Assembly: GCF_946892675.1 (NCBI RefSeq)
Contig: NZ_CAMPOV010000001.1
Location: 2,020,033-2,084,032, forward strand
Source: Arthrobacter sp. Marseille-P9274
Lineage (GTDB): Bacteria > Actinomycetota > Actinomycetes > Actinomycetales > Micrococcaceae
Length of the DNA stretch: 64,000 nt
Direction of reading: 5' to 3'
In this document: positions 53,609 to 63,300 of the stretch, piece by piece
Layout of the letters: every line of letters begins with the position of its first letter
Position numbering within the stretch: position 1 is the first letter of the stretch
Program-made: the position numbers and the translations under genes
Notes under the pieces: model-generated
The model's input: the letters and a program-made list of their open reading frames with translations, nothing else
Told to the model about the DNA's origin: nothing
Database searches by the model: none

Positions 53609-54751
53609 ATGATGGCAGCCCCTCGGATCTTGTGTATCTCCTTCTCCGATATCGAGGCCGACTCCCGGGTGCTGCGGCAGGTTCGGCTGCTGGCCGACGC
53701 CGGCGAAGTCACCACGCTCTGCTACGGCAACCGGCCGCCGGGTGCCACCCACCATCTGGAGGTCGACTCCGCGCTGCCGTCCCTCCCCCAGACCCCGGCG
53801 GGTGTGGTGAAACTCGCGCTGCGGCGCTTTGCCGCCGTGGAATTGTCCGCGCCGGCCCTCAAGCAGGCCCGGGAGGTGGTGGGCGACCGGACCTTCGACC
53901 TAGTCGTTGCCAATGAGGCCCGGGCGCTCCCGCTCGCGCACGCGGTGGCCCACGGAGCACCGGTGTGGGGCGACATGCACGAATGGGCGCCGGAGGAACG
54001 TGCGCACGTCCTGCCCTGGCGGCTGCTCGTCAAGCCCTACATGTACAGCATCTGCGCCAAGTACTTACCGCGAACGACGGCGGTGACTGCGGTTAACGCC
54101 TCCATCGCGTCTTTGTATACGGAACGGTTCGGCTGCCGCACCGATGTGGTCCGCAACGCCGGGCCCTTCCGCAACCTCAAACCTTCGCCGCCGTTGCCCG
54201 GCAAGATCCGCCTCGTCCACAGCGGTGCGGCGGTGCCGGGCCGGAACCTTGAAGGGACCATCGAAGCCGTCAAGGCGCTCGACGACCGGTTCACCCTGGA
54301 CCTCTATCTGATGAAGGCCCGCGACGGAGGCCGGTACTGGCAGCAGCTCAAGGACCTGGCGGCCGGGGATCCGCGCATCACCTTCCACGATGCCGTCACG
54401 CCGGAGGAACTGCCGGCGACGCTCAACCAGTACGACGTGGGCGTCTTCAGCCTGCCGCCGCAGACCACTAATCATCGGCTGATGCTGCCGAACAAGTTCT
54501 TCGATTTCGTCCAGGCCCGGCTGGCCCTGGTCTTCAGTCCCTCGCCCGAAACGGCAAAGCTGATGCAGGAGCACGACCTCGGCGTCATCACCGAGGATTT
54601 CAGCAATGCCGCGCTGACCCGCGCGGTGGCGTCCCTGACGCACGCCGACGTGGAGCGGTACAAGGCCAACACCCACCGTGCGGCGCGAGCCCTAAGCTCG
54701 GCAGAGGACGAATCCGTGACCCGCGCGCTGCTGGCCCGGCTGCTCGGCTGA
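53609..54751 (+). CDS. Glycosyltransferase (GT-B), paralogue of the gene at 48928-50076
   Basis: A 380-aa protein, the only plus-strand gene inside the polysaccharide cluster. The N-terminus ILCISFSDIEADSRVLRQVRLL, the ANEARALPLAHAV and GDMHEWAPEERAHV blocks, and the donor-side LPNKFFDFVQARLALVFSPSP match the arrangement in the minus-strand gene at 48928-50076. AAAGGAC precedes two adjacent ATG codons (53609 and 53612). It is divergent from one GT4 gene and convergent with another, so it needs its own promoter in 53433-53608. Confidence 0.82.
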   Translation: MMAAPRILCISFSDIEADSRVLRQVRLLADAGEVTTLCYGNRPPGATHHLEVDSALPSLPQTPAGVVKLALRRFAAVELSAPALKQAREVVGDRTFDLVVANEARALPLAHAVAHGAPVWGDMHEWAPEERAHVLPWRLLVKPYMYSICAKYLPRTTAVTAVNASIASLYTERFGCRTDVVRNAGPFRNLKPSPPLPGKIRLVHSGAAVPGRNLEGTIEAVKALDDRFTLDLYLMKARDGGRYWQQLKDLAAGDPRITFHDAVTPEELPATLNQYDVGVFSLPPQTTNHRLMLPNKFFDFVQARLALVFSPSPETAKLMQEHDLGVITEDFSNAALTRAVASLTHADVERYKANTHRAARALSSAEDESVTRALLARLLG

Positions 54752-54843
54752 CAGGCCGGCCCCGGCCCCCGGGCAGGCGCGCGGACGGGCCCGACGTTGC
54801 GAGTGGTCGTTGGCGGCCAGGCTCGCCATGTAGGCGCCTTGCG

Positions 54844-56004
54844 TCAGGCGCGGCGGACCGCGGCGGCGAGGGCCTCCGCGGCCTTCGAGCCCACGCGCCG
54901 GAGCGAATAGTTCTCCCCAGCCCAGGCCGCGAGCCTGGCGCGCTCCGCCGGTGCAGCCGGACTTTCCAGCACCGCGGCCATGGCCTCGGCTACCTCCCCG
55001 GCATCCCAGTCCACGCTGTGCCCGAGGTTGTTCTGCTCCACGATGTCCCGGAGCGGGCCGACCCCGGCATAGATGACCGGCGCACCGCAGGCCAGGCTGG
55101 CGAAGGCCTTCGTGGCAAAGGCGAAATCGTAGCCCCGTCCCGGACGCACCGAGGCGAGGCCGGCGGCGGCCTCCCGCAGGGCTGCGGCGGTTTCGGAGCC
55201 GCCGGCCACGCCCATGAACCGGATCCGGCTGCCGGCCGGAGCAGCGCGTTCGGCCAGTTCGGCGAGTTCGACGCCTTGGCCGTACATCAGCAGTTCAGCG
55301 TCCGGGAACCGGTCCATGACCTTCAGGAATCCGTCCACGAAAACCCCGGCGCCTTGGATCTCCGACATCGTGCCGGCGTAGACAAAGGTCCGCTTCGAAC
55401 CGGCCGGTACGGCTGTCCCCGCCCCTGTCCCCGCTGCTGCCGGCGTGAACGTGTCAGTGTCGATCCCGGTTCCGACCTCCGCGACCTTGGCCCGCCCGCG
55501 GGTCAGGTTCCGCACAGCACCGCTGACGCCGGACGAGACGCTCAGGACCCCGGCAGCGCCGTTCAGGACCCAGCGTTCGACGGCTCGCAGCGCCGTGACG
55601 ATCAAGGAATGGACCCCGATGCCGGCGGCCGCATCGGAGCTGACATCCGCCGCGAAATAGATGTACGGCCGGCGCCGCAGCCGGCTCGCGATCCGGACAA
55701 CCACCCCTGTCGTCGGCGGCGGCTCGACCAGCACGGCATCGAACCGCGGCGCGGCCAGCAGCCGGAAGAACAGCGGGATATCGAAGCTCGCGTACTGGAC
55801 GTAGCCGCGGACGGCGCCGGTGCGGTCCCGCAGCACGGGCCACCGCCGAATGCCGCGGGTGGACCTTCTCGCCCCCGGGGCGCGGCTCGTCAGCACCGTC
55901 ACCGTGTGCCCGGCCTCCTTGAGCCCCTTGACAGTGGCGGCGAGGCGGTAAGCCGCGGCGCCGGCTTCCGGGGCGAAGATGCGGCTGGCAACCAGGATGT
56001 GCAT
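54844..56004 (-). CDS. Glycosyltransferase family 4 (WbuB-like)
   Basis: A 386-aa GT-B enzyme. The N-terminus ILVASRIFAPEAGAAAYRLAATVKGLKEAGHTVTVLT is typical of WbuB-type amino-sugar transferases. The donor domain has RTFVYAGTMSEIQGAGVFVDG and GRGYDFAFATKAFASLACGAPVIYAG, in which the usual Glu nucleotide contact is replaced by the AFATKAFASLACG pattern common in WbuB relatives. It directly follows the WbpB-like gene (4-bp gap), so it may transfer the diacetamido-uronic acid made by that set; this is inference. Confidence 0.85.
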   Translation of the reverse strand: MHILVASRIFAPEAGAAAYRLAATVKGLKEAGHTVTVLTSRAPGARRSTRGIRRWPVLRDRTGAVRGYVQYASFDIPLFFRLLAAPRFDAVLVEPPPTTGVVVRIASRLRRRPYIYFAADVSSDAAAGIGVHSLIVTALRAVERWVLNGAAGVLSVSSGVSGAVRNLTRGRAKVAEVGTGIDTDTFTPAAAGTGAGTAVPAGSKRTFVYAGTMSEIQGAGVFVDGFLKVMDRFPDAELLMYGQGVELAELAERAAPAGSRIRFMGVAGGSETAAALREAAAGLASVRPGRGYDFAFATKAFASLACGAPVIYAGVGPLRDIVEQNNLGHSVDWDAGEVAEAMAAVLESPAAPAERARLAAWAGENYSLRRVGSKAAEALAAAVRRA

Positions 56005-56008
56005 GCAG

Positions 56009-57031
56009 TCAGTCCTGCAGCCGGATGGTCCTGGCCTCGCGGCCGGACGCGGCCATGGCCTCGGCCACCCGCAGCGTGTTGAGTCCTTCCCGCATGGACA
56101 CGATCGCAGGTCCGGACTCGCTGTCCGCCGGTGCCTCCCCGCGGGCGGCCAGGACGGCGTCGCGGAAAGCCTCGTGCTCGACCTTCAGCGGCTCCCGCTT
56201 GGCGATCGCCAGGCGGGTCACGTCGCCCTCGGTAACTCCGCGGAAATTGGCCACGGAGTCCCACTCGGTGCTGATGGTCCCGTTCACGTAGTAAGTCAGG
56301 TCCGCCGTCAGCGTGTCGGCCACGAAGGACCCGCGTTCCCCCGTCACCACCGTCATCCGCTCCTTCATCGGCGAGAGCCAGTTGACCAGGTGGCTGGTGA
56401 TGATTCCGTTGGCGAGCTGGCCGTTCGCGGCCAGCATGTCTTCGTGTTCGCGCCCGGAGCGGGTCGTCGTCCGCGCGCTGACGGACTCGTACTGGCTTTC
56501 CGCCAGCCAGGCGGTCAGGTCGATGTCGTGCGTACCTAGATCCTTGATCACCCCGACGTCGGCGATCCGGGACGGGAACGGGCCCTGCCGGCGCGTCGCG
56601 ATCTGGTACACCTCGCCCAGGTCGCCCTTCTGCAGGCGCACACGCAGCGACTGCAGGGCCGGATTGTAGCGCTCGATGTGCCCAACGGCACCTACCAGCC
56701 CGCGGCTCTCGAATGCGTCGGCGAGCCGCTGGCCGCCCTCGATGGTGGAGGCGATCGGCTTCTCCACCATGGTGTGGATGCCTGCCTCCGCCAGGGCGAG
56801 GCCGACTTCCTCGTGCAGGCCGGTGGGCACGGCGCACATCACCAGGTCCAGCCCGTGATCGATCAGCTGTTCCACCCTGTTGTAGAAGGGCAGGTCGCCG
56901 GCGACGCCGTGCGGGTCGCCGTAGGCATCCGCCACGGCCGCCAGTTCCACGCCCTCGGTCTCCTGCAGCACCCTGGCATGGTGGCGGCCCATCATGCCCA
57001 GCCCGATCAGGCCGGCGCGCAGCTTACCCAT
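56009..57031 (-). CDS. Gfo/Idh/MocA-family oxidoreductase (WbpB-like)
   Basis: A 340-aa NAD(P)-dependent sugar dehydrogenase. The Rossmann motif is GLIGLGMMGRHHARVL near the N-terminus, and MVEKPIAST holds the conserved Lys91 of the EKP motif. In the Pseudomonas Wbp pathway, WbpB oxidises C3 of UDP-GlcNAcA with 2-oxoglutarate-driven NAD recycling, and WbpE then aminates it. The immediate neighbour is a WbpE-like aminotransferase (2-bp gap), and the acetyltransferase and dehydrogenase follow, which supports this assignment. Other sugar or inositol dehydrogenase roles cannot be excluded from sequence alone. Confidence 0.85.
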   Translation of the reverse strand: MGKLRAGLIGLGMMGRHHARVLQETEGVELAAVADAYGDPHGVAGDLPFYNRVEQLIDHGLDLVMCAVPTGLHEEVGLALAEAGIHTMVEKPIASTIEGGQRLADAFESRGLVGAVGHIERYNPALQSLRVRLQKGDLGEVYQIATRRQGPFPSRIADVGVIKDLGTHDIDLTAWLAESQYESVSARTTTRSGREHEDMLAANGQLANGIITSHLVNWLSPMKERMTVVTGERGSFVADTLTADLTYYVNGTISTEWDSVANFRGVTEGDVTRLAIAKREPLKVEHEAFRDAVLAARGEAPADSESGPAIVSMREGLNTLRVAEAMAASGREARTIRLQD

Positions 57032-57033
57032 GC

Positions 57034-58128
57034 TCAGGCACCTGCCTTCGCCAGCGCGTTGACCGCGGTGGCAATGCGGTCCAGGTCCTCTTGGTCCAGC
57101 GAGGGATGGACCGGCAGCGACAGCACCTGCCGGGCGGCGGCCTCTGTCACGGGCAGGTCTGCTGGCCGGCTGAAAGAGGGCAGGCGGTGGTTCGGGATGG
57201 GATAGTACACACCGGAGCCGATCCGGTACTCCTCTTTGAGGGCCGCCGCGAAGCGGTCGCGCTCATTCTCCGGCACGCGGATCGTGTACTGGTGGTAGAC
57301 GTGGATCGCCCCGTCCGCGACCGCCGGGGTCCCGACGCCCTCGAGGTTGGAGGTCAGGAACGCCGCGTTGGCCTGCCGCTGCTCGGTCCAGCGCCCGATC
57401 TTGGTCAGCTGGACCCGGCCGATCGCCGCGTGCAGGTTGGTCATCCGGGCGTTGAAGCCGACGAGCTCGTTCTCGTACTGCCGCTCCATCCCCTGGTTAC
57501 GGAGCAACCGCAGCCGGCGTTCGACGTCGTGATCTCCAGTGGAGACCATCCCGCCCTCACCTGACGTCATGTTCTTCGTGGGGTAGAGGCTGAACATGGC
57601 GAAGGTACCGAAGGTGCCGACCTGCTTGCCGTGCAGCGCTGCGCCGTGCGCCTGCGCCGCGTCCTCGAAGAGTGCCAGGCCGCGCTCGGCCGCCAGGGAG
57701 CCCAAGGCGTCCATGTTCGCGGGGTGCCCGTAGAGATGGACCGGCATGATTGCCTTGGTGCGCTCGGTGATGAGCGGCTCCGCAGCCGCTGCATCCAGGC
57801 AGTAATGGTCCGGCTCGATGTCGGCGAACACGGGGGTGGCGCCCGTCAGCGCCACCGAATTGGCCGTCGCGGCGAACGTGAAGGACGGGACGATGACCTC
57901 GTCGCCCGGGCCGATGCCGGCCGCGAGCAGGCCCAGATGCAGGCCGGACGTGCCGGAGTTGACGGCCACCGCCGCCCGCCCGTCAAGCAGGACCTCGGAG
58001 AATTCCTGTTCGAAGGAAGCCACTTCGGCCCCCTGCGCCAGCATGCCCGAAACCAGCACCGCGTCCACCGCGGCCCGTTCCTCGTCCCCGATGATCGGCT
58101 TCGCGGCCGGGATAAAGTCCTTGCTCAC
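57034..58128 (-). CDS. DegT/DnrJ/EryC1/StrS aminotransferase (WbpE-like)
   Basis: A PLP-dependent sugar aminotransferase of 364 aa. The Schiff-base lysine is Lys185 in SLYPTKNMTSGEGGM. The phosphate-binding NSGTSGLHLGL, EDAAQAHGA and GFNARMTNLHAAIGRVQL blocks are all present. In the Wbp pathway this enzyme installs the C3 amino group on the keto-uronate using glutamate. It lies between WbpD-like and WbpB-like genes with 0-2 bp gaps, so the three are one transcriptional unit. Confidence 0.9.
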   Translation of the reverse strand: MSKDFIPAAKPIIGDEERAAVDAVLVSGMLAQGAEVASFEQEFSEVLLDGRAAVAVNSGTSGLHLGLLAAGIGPGDEVIVPSFTFAATANSVALTGATPVFADIEPDHYCLDAAAAEPLITERTKAIMPVHLYGHPANMDALGSLAAERGLALFEDAAQAHGAALHGKQVGTFGTFAMFSLYPTKNMTSGEGGMVSTGDHDVERRLRLLRNQGMERQYENELVGFNARMTNLHAAIGRVQLTKIGRWTEQRQANAAFLTSNLEGVGTPAVADGAIHVYHQYTIRVPENERDRFAAALKEEYRIGSGVYYPIPNHRLPSFSRPADLPVTEAAARQVLSLPVHPSLDQEDLDRIATAVNALAKAGA

Positions 58129-58764
58129 TCAGTTCTGCCTTTCTTCCGTGCTAGCCGTCGAGTCCGGCGCGGCTTCGCGCAGCAGTCCGTTCTCCTCCGT
58201 GTAGGCATCCCCGCTCTCCGGGCACACCCACCGGTCCGCCCGGCCCCCGTCCTCCTGGCGCAGGGGGTGTCCGGATTTGCCGACCCAGCCGATCCGCCGC
58301 GCCGGTACCCCGGCCATCAGCGCGAAGTCCGGCACGTCCTTGGTCACCACGGCGCCGGCGGCGATCGTGGCCCAACGGCCGATCCGCACCGGCGCCACGC
58401 AGACGGCCCGTGCCCCGACCGAGGCACCCTCCGCGATGGTCACGCCCACGGGAATCCAGTCGTGCGCGCTCTTGAGCGTGCCGTCCGGGTTGATCGAACG
58501 CGGATAGGTGTCATTGGTCAGGACCGCGGCCGGGCCGATGAAGACCCCGCGGCCGATCTCGGCCGGCTCGTACACCAGCGCATAGTTCTGGATCTTGGTG
58601 TTGTCTCCGATCCGGACCCCGGTGCCCACGTACGCGCCCCTGCCGACGATGCAGTCGGCGCCCAGGACCGCGTCCTCGCGGACCTGCGCGAGATGCCAGA
58701 TCTTGGTGCCCTCGCCCAGCCGGGCGCGTTCGGAGACATCGGCCGTCTCAGCGATAAATCCCAC
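58129..58764 (-). CDS. Left-handed beta-helix N-acetyltransferase (WbpD-like)
   Basis: A 211-aa acetyltransferase built of hexapeptide repeats (about 20-160), for example VGRGAYVGTGVRIGDNTKIQN and VGARAVCVAPVRIGRWATIAAGAVV, closing with MAGVPARRIGWVGKSG. WbpD-type enzymes acetylate the C3 amino group of UDP-GlcNAc(3NH2)A. The C-terminal segment after about 165 has two Cys-containing patches and resembles the tail of UDP-amino-uronate acetyltransferases. The stop abuts the WbpE-like start without a gap. Confidence 0.88.
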   Translation of the reverse strand: MGFIAETADVSERARLGEGTKIWHLAQVREDAVLGADCIVGRGAYVGTGVRIGDNTKIQNYALVYEPAEIGRGVFIGPAAVLTNDTYPRSINPDGTLKSAHDWIPVGVTIAEGASVGARAVCVAPVRIGRWATIAAGAVVTKDVPDFALMAGVPARRIGWVGKSGHPLRQEDGGRADRWVCPESGDAYTEENGLLREAAPDSTASTEERQN

Positions 58765-58821
58765 CGTTAAAGCTCCCTTTCGTGCGAAACTGCGTGCCGC
58801 CGTCGTACTTGCCGCGCTGCC

Positions 58822-60111
58822 TCAGGCCTTGCCGATCACCCGGTAGGTGACTCCCTGCCACTGCTCCGGGCTGCTGACCCTGCGGCCGTCGATGAACACC
58901 TTGATGCCCGGCAGGTCGTCCGGCCCCAGCTCCTTGTACTCGGCGTGGTTCGCCTGCACGACGGCGGCGTCCGCCGACTCGCCCAGGCGGTACGGGGCGA
59001 AACCGAGCTTCTCGAGCTCGGCGTCGCTGTACAGCGGGTCGTGGACCAGCGCCGTGGCGCCGCGGGCCTTCAGGGCCTCGACCGCACCGAAGACGCCGGA
59101 GAAGGCGGTCTCCTTCACTCCCCCGCGGTAGGCCGCGCCGAGAACGACGACGCGTGCCCCGGCCAGGTCGCCGAAGGCGCCTTCGAGCAGGCCGATCGTG
59201 TAGTCCGGCATTCCGGCGTTGGCTTCGCGCGCCGCGCGGACCACGGTGGCCTCCGGGTCGTTCCAGAGGTAGAGCCGCGGATAGACCGGAATGCAGTGGC
59301 CGCCGACGGCGATGCCGGGCTGGTGGATGTGGCTGTAGGGCTGGGAGTTGGACGCTTCGATCACCTGGTAGATATCGATGCCGGCCGTCGCTGCGTAGCG
59401 CGCGAACTGGTTGGCCAGGCCGATATTGACGTCCCGATAGGTGGTCTCGGCGAGCTTGGCCAGCTCGGATGCCTCGGCCGATCCGAGGTCCCAGACGCCG
59501 TTGGGCCGAGCCAGGTCGGGGCGGTCGTCGAAGTCCAGGACGGCTTCGTAGAATTCCTTCGCGGCCTGGGCCCCGGCCTCCGAGAGCGCGCCGATGAGTT
59601 TGGGATACTTGCGCAGGTCCTCGAATACGCGCCCAGTGAGGACCCGTTCGGGCGAAAAGACCAGGTGGAAGTCCTTGCCCTCCGCCAACCCGGAACCGGA
59701 CTCGAGCATCGGCTTCCAGCGGGTGCGGGTTGTTCCGACCGGCAGGGTCGTCTCATAGGAGACCAGCGTGCCGGGCGTCAGGTGCCTGGCCAGTTCCTCG
59801 GTTGCTGCGTCCATCCAGGCGAAGTCCGGCCGCGCCTCGGCGTCCACGAACAGCGGGACGACCAGGACCACGGCATCCGCGCCTGGCACGGCCTCGGCGT
59901 AGCTGGTGGTGGCCTTCAGCCGTCCGGCCGGCACCAGTTCGCCCAGTTTCTCCTGCAGATGGGCCTCCCCCGGAAACGGTTCGGAGGCCGCGTTGACCTG
60001 CGCGACAACGCCTTCGTTGACGTCGACGCCGATGACGTCGTGCCCCTTGGAAGCAAACTGCGCCGCGAGCGGCAGGCCGATCTTTCCAAGGGCAATGACG
60101 GCAATCTTCAC
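58822..60111 (-). CDS. Nucleotide-sugar (UDP-GlcNAc/ManNAc) 6-dehydrogenase (WbpA/WecC-like)
   Basis: A 429-aa NAD-dependent enzyme oxidising C6 of a UDP-N-acetylhexosamine to the uronic acid in two steps. The Rossmann motif is ALGKIGLPLA, the central LAKLAETTYRDVNIGLANQFAR is family-typical, and the catalytic Cys273 sits in AVGGHCIPVYP. It is the first gene of the sugar-nucleotide set, 58 bp upstream of the acetyltransferase gene. With WbpB/E/D-like partners, UDP-GlcNAc is the expected substrate; a WecC-type role on UDP-ManNAc is the alternative. It is divergent from the FHA-FtsK gene. Confidence 0.9.
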   Translation of the reverse strand: MKIAVIALGKIGLPLAAQFASKGHDVIGVDVNEGVVAQVNAASEPFPGEAHLQEKLGELVPAGRLKATTSYAEAVPGADAVVLVVPLFVDAEARPDFAWMDAATEELARHLTPGTLVSYETTLPVGTTRTRWKPMLESGSGLAEGKDFHLVFSPERVLTGRVFEDLRKYPKLIGALSEAGAQAAKEFYEAVLDFDDRPDLARPNGVWDLGSAEASELAKLAETTYRDVNIGLANQFARYAATAGIDIYQVIEASNSQPYSHIHQPGIAVGGHCIPVYPRLYLWNDPEATVVRAAREANAGMPDYTIGLLEGAFGDLAGARVVVLGAAYRGGVKETAFSGVFGAVEALKARGATALVHDPLYSDAELEKLGFAPYRLGESADAAVVQANHAEYKELGPDDLPGIKVFIDGRRVSSPEQWQGVTYRVIGKA

Positions 60112-60301
60112 CGGGTGGATACCTCTTCTACATTGTGCTGCGCTGCTGACGGGCGGACCGGGCGGCCCCTGACAAGGTTACCGCTACTGGGCTCCGGCAT
60201 TTGCCGCCCCCGATTTATCCACAGGCCGCAGGCCACCGGCAGCGGCCGGCGGGCGGCCAAGGCTAGGGTGCAGGAAAAAGCCGCTCCGTCCGAGGATCCG
60301 C

Positions 60302-63300
60302 ATGCCGCTGCACCTGTCCGTCGCCGCCTCCGAAAACCTGCAGCCGTCCTATGCCCGGCGCATCGCGGAGCTGCGGGAAATCGTCGCCGACGACGGGTCC
60401 GCCGATGCCTCGGCCCTGGCGCAGTGGCTTCTGGTCCGCCTCGGCGCCTCGGCTGCAGACGTGTCCCTGACCGTGGCCGGCAGCAGGCTCCGGGACCTCA
60501 TCCCGCACCGGCCCCCGCTAGTCAACGGGGCCGTCGTCGTCTGCGGGCTGCCCGCCCGGCACCCGGAAGGGATGACAACGACGACGGAGGCAGAGTCCAG
60601 CGTGCCCGCTCTGGCGCTGGCCGTGACGGGCGGCCCGGACGCCGGCAAGCTCCTCGAACTGGCCCGCGGCGAGCACGTCCTTGGCCGGGACGGCGCGACG
60701 TTGGCCGTGGATGACCCGCAGCTGTCCCGGCGGCATGCCCGGATCACGGTGGACAACCGGACCATCAGGGTTACGGACCTCGGGTCTGCCAACGGGCTAT
60801 GGGCACGCGGGCGCCGAGTCCCCGCCACAGAGCTGACCTCGGCCTCCGGAATCGCGGCCGGCGGGAGCCGGCTGGCACTCTTTCTGGCGGTCGAGCCGGT
60901 ACAGGCCCTGACGCCGGACGAGGACCTTGACACGCCCGTACAGGTGGCGGCCGGGGCGCCCGATCCGCGCGGCACACTCACCCTTCTGCTGGGCGGTCTG
61001 CCGCTGGTGGCTGGCGTAGCCCTCGCCATGATCACAGGCATGTGGTTCTTCCTGGCCTTCAGCGCGATCTCCCTGCTGACCGCCGCCATTCCGTACGCGG
61101 CCGGCAGCCGGAAGCGAAGGGCGTTCACGGCTGCGGTGGCGGCCGCGGCGGCGGCGGATGCCCGCAGGCGGACGCGGGCGGCACCGGACCCGGCCACGCT
61201 GGTCTACGGCCAGCTCCGGGATGGGCCGGCCGGTCCCGGAGCGGCTGCTCCAGAGCACGTCTGGCTGCGCCTCGGCACGGCCGACCAGGAAGCCAACATC
61301 GCGGCCGGCGGCGGAGCGGAGGCGCTACGGAAGCCGAACCTGCCGGACGCTCCGCTGGCTCTCGACCTGCTCGCCGATCGGCGGATCAGCTGCACCGGCC
61401 CCAAGTCGGCCGTGCGCCGCCTGATGAACTCCTGCCTCCTGCAGCTCGGTGCCCGAGCACTGCAATCGAACCTGGGGATCATCTGTTACGGGGAGGCCGC
61501 CTCGCTGCCAGCCGAGGCACGCTTCCTGCCGGGCGCGGTGCTCGCCTCCAGGCCCGAAGTCCTGGCCGCCGAGCTGCGGAACACCCGGGGACCAACGGTC
61601 CTGCTGGTCTCGGGCAGGCATGACGAGGCCGAGGCCCTGCTCAAGGAATGCGCGGCGGAACCGACGGTAGTGCGCTTCTTCGTCCCGCGGGCCGATGATG
61701 AGGTCCGGGTCCGGCTCGGCCCCGGGCCGGGAACGCTTCACCGCGGCTCCGCCGTTACATCCTTCCGTCCAGACCTGGTGAGTGCCACCACGCTGGAAAG
61801 GTTCGCCAGGCTGGCCGCCCGCAGCCCGGGTACGGCACCGCGGAAGGCCCGTGGCGCCGTCCCCGCAGCCTGCGGACTGCGGGCATTACTGTCCGGGCCG
61901 CCATCCGAACGCTGGACCGTGAACGCCGCCGCACCGGGCATTCCCGCCGTGATCGGCGCCGGCGCCTCGGGTCCCCTGACGCTCGACTTGGCTGCTGAGG
62001 GTCCGCATTTGCTGATCGCCGGCACGACGGGGGCGGGCAAGTCCGAATTGCTTCGCTCGCTCGTGCTGGGCCTCGCCTGCGAGCATGCGCCGGACAAGAT
62101 CAATTTCCTGTTTATCGATTTCAAGGGCGGGTCCGGCCTGGGAATCCTGGCCGACCTGCCGCACAGCAGCGGCCTACTGACGGATCTGACCGCGTCCAAC
62201 GTGGCACGGGCCCTCAGTTGGCTGCGCGCGGAAGTCAGGCGGCGCGAGCTCGAATTCGCCCGCCTCGGGGTGGCGGACATCCGCGACTGTCCGCCGGGAC
62301 AGCTCCCCCGGCTGCTCGTCGTCGTGGACGAGTTCCGTATGCTGGCCGACGAGGTGCCGCTCGCCATCCCGGAGCTGATGCGGATCGCCGCACTGGGCCG
62401 TTCCCTGGGGCTCCACCTCGTCATGGCGACCCAACGACCGCAGGGAGCGATCTCGGCCGACATCCGCGCCAATGTCACATCTTCGATCGCCCTGCGGGTG
62501 CAAACTGCGTTGGAGTCCTCGGACCTCGTCGGCACGAGCAAGGCTGCCGCAATCGCGGTCAACACGCCGGGCAGGGCCTATCTGCGTACCGGCCCGGCGG
62601 AAGCACGGGAATTCCAGTCAGCGTCGGCCGCGATCATGCCGGAAGCCGCCGCCGCGGCCGCCTTCACGCTCCGGGACTGGCTCAGTCTGTCGGCCGCCGA
62701 GCGCCGCAGCCACCCTCCCGCGGCGGCGGACGGCGCAGGCCCGGACCCGGCAGTCGAACTGGTCACCGAAATCCGGCAGGCGGCCGCCGCGGCCGGCAGC
62801 GCGGTCCCGCTGAAGATTCCTCCGCCGCTGCCCGACCTGCTGGCCCTGGAGTCGCTCCCGCCCTCACCAAGGACGAACAGCCTGCCGCTCGGGCTGCTCG
62901 ACCTGCCGTCCGTGCAGCGGCAGCTGTTGCTGGACTGGCTTCCCGAGGAGGACGGCCATCTTGCCGCACTCGGAACCAGCGGCAGCGGAACCCGGCTTGT
63001 CGTCCAGGCGGTCGCTGCGGGGGTCCTCGCGTCGTCCGCGGAGCGGCATCTTTACGTCCTCGACGGCGACGGGTCGCTGGCCTTTACCGCCGGGGCCGCC
63101 CGAACGGGCGCCTACGCGGGTCCGCTCGAGACCGATCGGGCGGCCAGAGTGCTGCAACGCCTCGCCCGGGAGGCTGCCGGCCGGATCGCCACGGATGGTC
63201 CGGCGTCGCCCGTGGCCAAAGGGGCCGCCGTCCCGTTGATCGTGCTGCTGTCCGGCTGGGGCCGCTGGTCCTCCGCCTTCCGCGACGGACGGCTGGGCTG

